Made by a program: the position numbers and the translations under genes. DNA of 8,245 nucleotides. It comes from Clostridia bacterium. Its GTDB lineage: Bacteria > Bacillota > Clostridia > Oscillospirales > Acutalibacteraceae. The notes beneath the pieces are model-generated. The model was not told the origin of the DNA, did no database searches, and was given only the letters and a program-made list of their open reading frames with translations. The stretch spans positions 1-8,245 of the forward strand of contig JAFWCS010000427.1 of NCBI GenBank assembly GCA_017534365.1, in the 5' to 3' direction. Below are positions 1 to 4,795 of this stretch, piece by piece (within the stretch, counting starts at the first letter, position 1; each line of letters opens with the position of its first letter).

Positions 1-197
1 ACGCAGTCATGCACGCGCATTCCATACTGCCCCGTCCATCCTGTGCGGTATTTATCGGGGTTATAGTATTCAGGGTACTGTTTGCGTTTTGCGGCCAGAA
101 GCTGCGGGCTTGCGGTATTGCCGAATGTGCCGTATCAATACGGTTTCCCGAGCTGCGCCTTTGCGTAGGCAACAAGCCCCTCACTCGTTTTTGCCAT
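1..197 (-). pseudogene. Endolysin, NlpC/P60-type, 5' part, interrupted by in-frame TGA
   Basis: The first 65 codons of an endolysin that runs off the left edge. The reading begins MAKTSEGLVAYAKAQLGKPY, meets TGA at codon 21 (137-135), and continues YGTFGNTASPQLLAAKRKQY, later GWTGQYGMRVHDC. Phage NlpC/P60 endolysins of Clostridia normally read L-G-K-P-Y-W-Y-G-T at this place, so TGA stands where a conserved Trp (TGG) belongs. The Cys at codon 65 in HDC is the expected nucleophile of these peptidoglycan cysteine peptidases. ATG at 197 has GGGAGGTG six bases upstream and overlaps the holin end. There is no start codon between the TGA and codon 60, so reinitiation could not restore the fold. Read by the standard code, only a 20-residue peptide is made and lysis should fail. 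The rest of the gene lies outside the window. Suppression or a sequence error is the alternative. Confidence 0.8.
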
Positions 198-495
198 TGT
201 TGTCACCTCCCAGTAAATCACTGATTTCTGCCTCGATTTGTTCCTCTGCGGTCGGCTCATCTTCACCAAGTTCGTCAATGCGGACGGTCAGCCATTGAAT
301 CAGCATATTCCACACCGCCGTGAACCCAGCCGCCGCCGCACCGACAAGCAGGGAAAGCAACACCTTTTTCAATGCCGTGTAGCTCGTCACGGCGAAAAGA
401 CCGTCGATTGTCAGATAGCCGAGGAACGCTTCGATAAAGGTTTTTCCTGTGCGGATCATGATGTCCTTGAATTCCTGCATCCGTTTCGATTCCAT
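181..495 (-). CDS. Phage holin
   Basis: A 104-residue small membrane protein. Residues 19-38 (TFIEAFLGYLTIDGLFAVTS) and 45-69 (VLLSLLVGAAAAGFTAVWNM and on) form two hydrophobic segments joined by a short TALKK loop; the C-terminal 35 residues are strongly acidic. Two segments, a basic N-terminus and a charged tail are typical of class II holins; the AAAAGFTAVWNML stretch resembles r1t-type holins, but subfamily is uncertain. Holins open the cytoplasmic membrane at a set time so the endolysin can reach the wall. I chose ATG at 495, which overlaps the upstream TGA by one base and follows GAAGGTGAT. An ATG six codons earlier (513) lacks a ribosome site, and the adjacent GTG at 498 is possible; a dual start cannot be excluded. 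The gene's last 17 bases overlap the endolysin start and hold most of the coupling. Confidence 0.82.
   Translation of the reverse strand: MESKRMQEFKDIMIRTGKTFIEAFLGYLTIDGLFAVTSYTALKKVLLSLLVGAAAAGFTAVWNMLIQWLTVRIDELGEDEPTAEEQIEAEISDLLGGDNNGKNE
204..211 (-). promoter_or_regulatory. Ribosome binding site of the endolysin
   Basis: GGGAGGTG lies six bases before the ATG at 197 and inside the final codons of the holin. A site this strong on an interrupted gene means the start region itself is intact and the TGA is a later or separate change. Confidence 0.85.
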
Positions 496-776
496 CACGT
501 TATCACCTTCCATTTCTTTACTTCTTCGTAGATACGGTCGATGAATGAATTGCCTTTCAGATTCTTATACGCTTCGTACAGCATGATAAAATTTTCCAGC
601 TCATACTGCCGAATTTCCTCGCGGTCGCGGTTGTGGTAGTAGATCCGCAGCATCTCGGTTCGCATCAGGCATTTCTGCCCGTTGATAACCTTGCTCACGG
701 ATACCATCACGCCAACAATCACGCCAAGAAGCGTGACAACCTCACCAAAGATCGCCACAAACTCTGCAACGCTCAA
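495..776 (-). CDS. Small one-helix membrane protein of the lysis cassette, holin-like
   Basis: A 93-residue protein with one N-terminal hydrophobic helix (about residues 5-28, FVAIFGEVVTLLGVIVGVMV) and a polar, charged remainder. The tail carries CLMRTEMLRIYY (36-47), then ELENFIMLYEAYKNLKGNSF (59-78) and EEVKKW. This pattern of one membrane segment plus R-x-E-M and Y-E-A-Y-K-x-L-x-G-N recurs in small membrane proteins beside holin and endolysin genes of Firmicutes phages, often labelled holin or XhlA-like. A role in membrane disruption or holin control is inferred. The start is TTG at 776: GGAG lies nine bases upstream, and no in-frame ATG precedes the membrane helix. The TGA stop shares its last base with the ATG of the next gene (TGATG), so the two proteins are probably made in a fixed ratio. 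Confidence 0.75.
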   Translation of the reverse strand: MSVAEFVAIFGEVVTLLGVIVGVMVSVSKVINGQKCLMRTEMLRIYYHNRDREEIRQYELENFIMLYEAYKNLKGNSFIDRIYEEVKKWKVIT

Positions 777-785
777 TTACACCAT

Positions 786-789
786 CTCC
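786..789 (-). promoter_or_regulatory. Ribosome binding site that supports a TTG start
   Basis: GGAG lies nine bases before TTG 776. The ATG directly after it leads at once to GTG TAA, so it cannot start a gene, which leaves the TTG as the best choice. Confidence 0.65.
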
Positions 790-791
790 GT

Positions 792-1148
792 TCACATATC
801 CGACGCAAGCAGTCGCAGAAGATCTCTGCCGCCATACGCCTTGACGGTCATCTTGCCATCAGTCAGACGGAAAGCGTACAAAACCTGATCGCTGACGAAA
901 ACCTTCTGCTTGTTGTAATCTTCGTCAAGATACTCAATCGTTTTCCGATCGTTCGGAACGTAAAGCAGAACCTCGCTGTTGCCGTCAATAACGTCCGGCA
1001 AATGCGAATCCAGCAGGGATGTATATTCACCCTGCGCGACCGTTGCGGTCCCGTCGTCGATAATGACTTTTACTCTTTCACCGTCGGCCAGAAGAAGCGC
1101 AACGATTTCCACAACGTCGTGTGTTTCAAAAATGTTGTTGATTTTCAC
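792..1148 (-). CDS. Hypothetical protein between receptor-binding gene and lysis cassette
   Basis: A 118-residue soluble protein that I do not recognise. It reads as alternating strands: VVEIVALLLADGERVKVIID (residues 12-31), an acidic middle (SHLPDVIDGNSEVLLYVPND), a YLDEDYNKQKVFVSD segment and a C-terminal KAYGGRDLLRLLASDM. No signal peptide, membrane helix, cysteine or enzyme motif is seen. The start is a GTG at 1148, two bases after the upstream TAA, with GGGAGGA six bases away; a TTG five codons earlier precedes that site and is rejected. The position suggests an accessory tail-fibre or fibre-assembly protein, but a lysis-linked role is equally possible. The gene ends in TGA; five codons further, in frame, a TAA abuts the TTG start of the next gene, so readthrough would add only a few residues. 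Confidence 0.75.
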   Translation of the reverse strand: MKINNIFETHDVVEIVALLLADGERVKVIIDDGTATVAQGEYTSLLDSHLPDVIDGNSEVLLYVPNDRKTIEYLDEDYNKQKVFVSDQVLYAFRLTDGKMTVKAYGGRDLLRLLASDM

Positions 1149-1150
1149 GA

Positions 1151-4100
1151 TTAGTCCTCCCAATACAGCTTAATGTAGCTTGTGTCGTAATTGTACCAGT
1201 CATCGTTCCAGATGGACGGAATTTGCGAAGCGGACGTGAAGATGATCGTTGCAAACGCAAGATAGCCATTGTCCATAAAAGGTTTTTGCTCCGCGAGAAA
1301 TCGGAATTCGTTCATCACGTCCCAGCCAAAGGTAGACCCATACAAATCAGATAGATCGTCTGATACAAGGTCACGCTCCGTGCCGTCTATGTCGCAGGTG
1401 ATTTTTGTGATTTTCTTTGTCTGTAACATCGCAACATTAGCAGACGGCAAAGCGCTCTGTGGAATCTCGAATGTCACGCGCTTCATCTCGCTGCCCAAAT
1501 TGGCGATGTCAAGTTCTTCTGCCCCGGTAGGAATCGTATAGCTTGATTCTGCTCCGCCGCTTGCGCCCCATTCAACGCCGCCGGTGCTGTTGACTTTTAG
1601 AACCTTGCCTGCGTCGGACCGGGTGGACGGGGGAAGATTGCCACCGCTACCGGTTGCCTGATGCCCTTTGCCTGCTTGCTTTGCGCTGTAAAGCTTGTAA
1701 ACAACCTCGTTCGCAATCGCAAGCATTCCCGCCGCCGTCGGATGCAGATTATCAAACGTTAGGCGCGAAATGTCATAGAGGTTGATTACCTTGCGCAAAT
1801 CAACGTAATCCACGCCGAGGTAATTGCATACGGTGATGTATGCCGTGTCGAACAAATCAACATCGTAAGGCGTAACGTCGTTATGGATGGCAGTACAGTA
1901 ATACGGGAGGATGCAAAGGATTTGTGCTGTCGGGTAACTGTGCTGCACGCGCAGCAGCATGGTCGTGATTGCACCGTAAATGGTGTTGGTCACCATCGGA
2001 AAGTTGGCAAAATCGGACGGATCATGCGTTGTGTCGAGCGTACCAAGAGGAATGCCCAGTTCTTTGTAGTGGTTGATGTCATTCGTGCCGCCGAAAATCA
2101 GAATCACGTTCGGCGTACCGTTGTCATCCAGATGCCCGATTCTCGCTTCGGAGGCCATGCACTTATCAGCGCCGTATTTATATGTTTCCGTCGTTCCGTC
2201 CCAGGAAATCATTGACCCGGCAAAGCTTTCGTTGATCCCGAGGGTCATGCCTGTCATGGCTAGAACTTTGCTCCACCACGTGGCGTCAACAGTCTGCACA
2301 TCGGAATTCGCGTACTGCACAAGGTTGCCGGGGTAATTGGTAACGCACCCGGCCGGCGCATAGTTTCTTCCGTCGATCTGTTCTTTCTCGGATGCAAGAA
2401 CGAATGTGCTGATGCTGTCGCCGAGGATGGATGCTTTCAGACCTGTATAATCAGGACGGGATGCGTTCAATCGGTCAATCTGCGCTTGCATGGTCGTGTT
2501 ATACGCAGACGTATTATAGACCGCAAAGTTTTCGGCGCCGAACGATCCGCCCCACGAAAAACGCGCATATTTTGCGCCGGAAGGGACGGCAATTGTTTGC
2601 AGCTCATATCCGTATTTTGCGGCGTTCGTTCTGGCGCTATCGCCGGAAATGTAGCTTTTGTTTTCGTCGTAAAACGCCATGCCGGTATATGTGGACGCGG
2701 AGGGCGTCGTGATGCGCGTGTATGTAATGCTCTCGCATTCACTTATATCCACATAGTCAGTATAGACGGATGAGGAAGAAGAATTTCTCACGCCATCAGC
2801 CCACTTGATGTATCCGCTTGCAAAGGATTGCATATACAGGTTGTGGGGAAAAAGCGTTTCGAAATCTACGATTGCCACTGAATCGTCATAATCCGCGGCA
2901 TTGTACACGGCGAACGGATATCTTGCATACGCTGCGGCGTCGCTAGAGTAATAAGTGAATCTCGCGTACTTTGCGCCCTGCGGAACGGCGATACGCTGCA
3001 TGATCACCGTCGGCTCGGGCGCTCCATAGGACGACACAAGACCGGAGATATATTCATTTGCATAATCGCTTTCGTGATTGCCGGTGTAAAACGCAATGCC
3101 GCTCGTCGGCGCAGAGGCGGTCGCAGTTTGCATGCGGGTGTAGACAATCGCACTCATGCCCTCAACGCTGATATACTTGGAATAACTGGAAACGCTGCTG
3201 CTGTTCCGCGCGCCGGTCGCATACCGAATCATGCCGCCGTCAGTCAGATCTCCTGCCGTCGCAATCGGAATCGGGATGATACCGACCGCGCCGATTTTCA
3301 GCTTGTCAGTCTCAGCGTCGGACACTTCAAGCGCACCAATCCTGTCGCCTGCGGCTTTCGCGTCTGCCGCGTCACCGCTGACGGTTAGTGTTGCGTCAAC
3401 ACTCGGGACCGTGTCCTCGAGCGTGTCAATCCGCGCGTCCATCGCCGCGAGGTCGCCTTGAATCGCTTCCCGCGCCGTGTCAGCCGCAGCCGCGGCGGTG
3501 TTTGCGTTGGTCGCCGCCGTGTCGGCAAGGGTCGCTTTTGACTGTGCGTTTGCCGCTTCAGTGCTTGCATTTGCAGCAGCGCTGTTTGCGCTCGTTGCCG
3601 CTGCGTTTGCGGATGCCGCAGCCGTGTTAGCGTTCTGCGTAGCCGTAACGGCGTTGTTGATCGCCGCTTCGGTGCGTCCTGCCGCTGCATACGCTTCATC
3701 TGCCGCTGTGTTGGCATTGTCCCTTGCGGCATTCGCAGCGTTCGTTGCCGCAATCGTGGTGTTTTTTGCCGATGTCGCGGCGTTTGCGGCTTCGGTCGCG
3801 GTCGTTGCCGCGTTTTCTGCAATCTCGGCTTTTGCACGTGCTTCGTCTGCCGCGTCGTATGCGTCCTGCTCCGCGATATTTGCCGCAGTCGCTGCGCCGT
3901 TTGCAAGGTCAGCCGCCAAGTTCGCAGAAGCCGCCGCCGATTCGGCTCTTGCCGCCGCCGATTCAGCCGCGCTTGCTTCTTCGCCTGCGCTCTCTGCCGC
4001 CGCGTTCGCCGCAATCGTCGCCGCAAGCGCACCGGCCTTTGCTGCCTCGGTGTCGGAGATCAGCGTGACGAGAATATCATAGTTTTCATCTTCCTGAATG

Positions 4101-4465
4101 CCGTCGCCGTCCCATTCCAGCACCTCAACATAGGTGTTGAACGAAAACGACGTCAGCCGTTCCCGCGCCGGCGAAATGACGGACACCGACAGCGTGCCGC
4201 ACCCTTCGGTTTCCAGCAGCCACGATACAAGCGGCACAAGGACGCTGCCGTCCTCCAGCACGGCGCCGGCCCAGCCGTTGGTCTCACCGTCGGGGCGCAG
4301 CGCGTTCACCACGACGCCGCAGTCCTGCGGCACAGTCAGCGCCTCGCCGCTGTTGTAGAGCGAGACGGTCACGGTCCGGCTGTTCACGTCGTGTTGCTTG
4401 GCTTGGATAACCGTGCGGTCGTTCGGCCGCGCGACGTCGAGGATGATGTTATGATTGATGACCAT
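1151..4465 (-). CDS. BppU-type baseplate / receptor-binding protein with SGNH hydrolase domain
   Basis: A 1104-residue tail-tip protein. Residues 1-115 resemble the BppU N-terminal domain (RTVIQAKQHDVNSRTVTVSL, then an ALRPDG turn at 55-60) that anchors receptor-binding proteins to siphovirus baseplates. Residues 137-340 form an Ala-rich coiled coil, likely trimeric. Residues 350-380 carry the DATLTVSGDAADAKAAGDRI linker common in phage fibres. Residues 412-523 and 552-652 are two diverged copies of a beta domain. Residues about 676-925 are an SGNH/GDSL hydrolase: GDS with Ser684, Gly750 in NESFAGS, Asn795 in GGTND, and Asp905/His908 in DNLHP, so all four blocks are present. Members are esterases or sugar deacetylases; here removal of acyl groups from a host surface glycan is inferred. 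Residues 940-1104 hold a VEWG linker and an unrecognised C-terminal domain. Start ATG has AAGGAG nine bases upstream. The final Tyr-Trp-Glu-Asp codons supply the next gene's ribosome site. Confidence 0.9.
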   Translation of the reverse strand: MVINHNIILDVARPNDRTVIQAKQHDVNSRTVTVSLYNSGEALTVPQDCGVVVNALRPDGETNGWAGAVLEDGSVLVPLVSWLLETEGCGTLSVSVISPARERLTSFSFNTYVEVLEWDGDGIQEDENYDILVTLISDTEAAKAGALAATIAANAAAESAGEEASAAESAAARAESAAASANLAADLANGAATAANIAEQDAYDAADEARAKAEIAENAATTATEAANAATSAKNTTIAATNAANAARDNANTAADEAYAAAGRTEAAINNAVTATQNANTAAASANAAATSANSAAANASTEAANAQSKATLADTAATNANTAAAAADTAREAIQGDLAAMDARIDTLEDTVPSVDATLTVSGDAADAKAAGDRIGALEVSDAETDKLKIGAVGIIPIPIATAGDLTDGGMIRYATGARNSSSVSSYSKYISVEGMSAIVYTRMQTATASAPTSGIAFYTGNHESDYANEYISGLVSSYGAPEPTVIMQRIAVPQGAKYARFTYYSSDAAAYARYPFAVYNAADYDDSVAIVDFETLFPHNLYMQSFASGYIKWADGVRNSSSSSVYTDYVDISECESITYTRITTPSASTYTGMAFYDENKSYISGDSARTNAAKYGYELQTIAVPSGAKYARFSWGGSFGAENFAVYNTSAYNTTMQAQIDRLNASRPDYTGLKASILGDSISTFVLASEKEQIDGRNYAPAGCVTNYPGNLVQYANSDVQTVDATWWSKVLAMTGMTLGINESFAGSMISWDGTTETYKYGADKCMASEARIGHLDDNGTPNVILIFGGTNDINHYKELGIPLGTLDTTHDPSDFANFPMVTNTIYGAITTMLLRVQHSYPTAQILCILPYYCTAIHNDVTPYDVDLFDTAYITVCNYLGVDYVDLRKVINLYDISRLTFDNLHPTAAGMLAIANEVVYKLYSAKQAGKGHQATGSGGNLPPSTRSDAGKVLKVNSTGGVEWGASGGAESSYTIPTGAEELDIANLGSEMKRVTFEIPQSALPSANVAMLQTKKITKITCDIDGTERDLVSDDLSDLYGSTFGWDVMNEFRFLAEQKPFMDNGYLAFATIIFTSASQIPSIWNDDWYNYDTSYIKLYWED
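1155..1161 (-). promoter_or_regulatory. Ribosome binding site that fixes a GTG start
   Basis: GGGAGGA lies six bases before GTG 1148. It is made from the last sense codons of the receptor-binding gene, so translation of the two genes is likely coupled. Confidence 0.8.
2510..3232 (-). repeat. Two diverged copies of a domain in the receptor-binding protein
   Basis: Copy one is residues 412-523 (3232-2897) and copy two residues 552-652 (2812-2510). Matching blocks in order are GARNSSSVSS / GVRNSSSSSV, IVYTRMQT / ITYTRITT, GIAFYT / GMAFYD, YISG / YISG, IAVPQGAKYARF / IAVPSGAKYARF and FAVYNA / FAVYNT. Copy two lacks a few residues in the middle and near the end. The aromatic, Ser-rich beta pattern suggests a carbohydrate-binding sandwich, which is inference. 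Confidence 0.85.
3446..4057 (-). repeat. Ala-rich low-complexity coding repeat (coiled-coil stalk)
   Basis: Codons 137-340 of the receptor-binding gene are mostly GCN, with Asn, Thr, Ser, Glu and Asp at spaced positions. Short units such as NAANAA and ANTAAA recur without exact long copies. The likely product is a long, probably trimeric coiled-coil stalk of about 200 residues. Such tracts change length easily by slippage or recombination. Confidence 0.8.
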
Positions 4466-4643
4466 CGGCTTCAGCTCCTTCCGGCGCGGTCTGCGCCCGG
4501 TCTTCCTCGATCAGCTGCAGAAGCATCTGCTCTGCGCCGCAGAGGGCGTTGTAATTGGCCTGCGCCTGATTGAAAGCGGCAAGTGTCTGCTCCTTTTGCT
4601 TGCGGATTTCGGTCAGTTTTTCGTTGAGATTTGAAAGCGTCAT
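4449..4643 (-). CDS. Small helical protein between hub/fibre and receptor-binding genes
   Basis: A 64-residue protein, mostly helical. Residues 1-48 (LNEKLTEIRKQKEQTLAAFN and onward) show a heptad-like spacing of Leu, Ile and Ala, typical of a coiled coil; the last 16 residues are acidic and probably disordered. There is no signal peptide or membrane segment, and one Cys (residue 35). I do not recognise a named family; small coiled-coil proteins of this size often sit beside baseplate genes in Firmicutes phages, where they may be assembly partners or chaperones, which is inference. The start is ATG at 4643, preceded by AAAAGGAGG five bases away, one of the best ribosome sites in the window; an in-frame TTG 16 codons earlier has no such site. 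Its 3' end overlaps the start of the receptor-binding gene by 17 bases, pointing to translational coupling. Confidence 0.8.
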   Translation of the reverse strand: MTLSNLNEKLTEIRKQKEQTLAAFNQAQANYNALCGAEQMLLQLIEEDRAQTAPEGAEADGHQS

Positions 4644-4648
4644 GTTGT

Positions 4649-4657
4649 CCTCCTTTT
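4649..4657 (-). promoter_or_regulatory. Strong ribosome binding site before the 64-residue gene
   Basis: AAAAGGAGG with a five-base spacer to ATG 4643. It directly follows the TAA that closes the in-frame continuation of the hub/fibre gene, which supports that TAA as an original gene end. Confidence 0.85.
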
Positions 4658-4795
4658 TTACCAAAATGCCTTTTGTTCGCCGTTCACCCAAACACCGCCT
4701 GTGCCTATTTCAATCAAAATAGTCCCGCGCTTTGTTTGAAATTTCAATCCGATCACAGCCTGCGCCCCGGACGATGGGCAAAACGCATCAATTCA
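4658..4795 (-). other. In-frame continuation past the TGA of the hub/fibre gene
   Basis: After the TGA (4795-4793) the same frame stays open for 44 codons and ends in TAA at 4660-4658. The translated end contains VIGLKFQTKRGTILIEIG and VWVNGEQKAFW, a beta-rich, soluble-looking sequence. The TAA stands three bases from the 5' end of a strong AAGGAGG ribosome site, the usual spacing of gene junctions here. I infer that an ancestral or related gene ended at this TAA and that the TGA replaced a Trp codon. An open run of 44 codons alone is weak evidence, since chance would give it about one time in eight. A separate small gene starting at the in-frame GTG at 4756 is possible but has only a poor ribosome site. 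Confidence 0.45.

Noticed and set aside
135..137. Selenocysteine at the endolysin TGA
   Set aside because: The family has Trp here, not Cys, and the bases just downstream form only a very weak hairpin.
1..776. From TTG 776 to the left edge one frame contains only TGA stops, linking the one-helix protein to the endolysin
   Set aside because: Between 497 and 197 this frame runs out of phase through the holin gene. The several TGA come from NTG codons followed by A, and TAA/TAG are rare because NTA codons are rare; the translation is not protein-like.
633..1154. Plus-strand open frame of 173 codons
   Set aside because: It lies antisense to two well-supported minus-strand genes with good ribosome sites and has no recognisable domain.
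1151..1600. Variable region of a diversity-generating retroelement at the receptor-binding C-terminus
   Set aside because: No template-like second copy and no reverse transcriptase are in the window, and the end of the protein does not resemble a C-type lectin variable fold.
3477..4082. Plus-strand open frame of 201 codons that reads like an Ala/Val/Phe-rich membrane protein
   Set aside because: It is the antisense of the Ala-rich stalk of the receptor-binding gene. Repeated GCN codons on one strand keep the other open, and it has no ribosome site of note.
4644..4691. Longer form of the small helical protein from the TTG at 4691
   Set aside because: The extra residues run through the strong ribosome site, which is ideally spaced for ATG 4643.
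4764..4779. Possible terminator hairpin after the hub/fibre gene
   Set aside because: The stem is only four base pairs (GCCC/GGGC) with no following T run, and the next genes clearly belong to the same operon.
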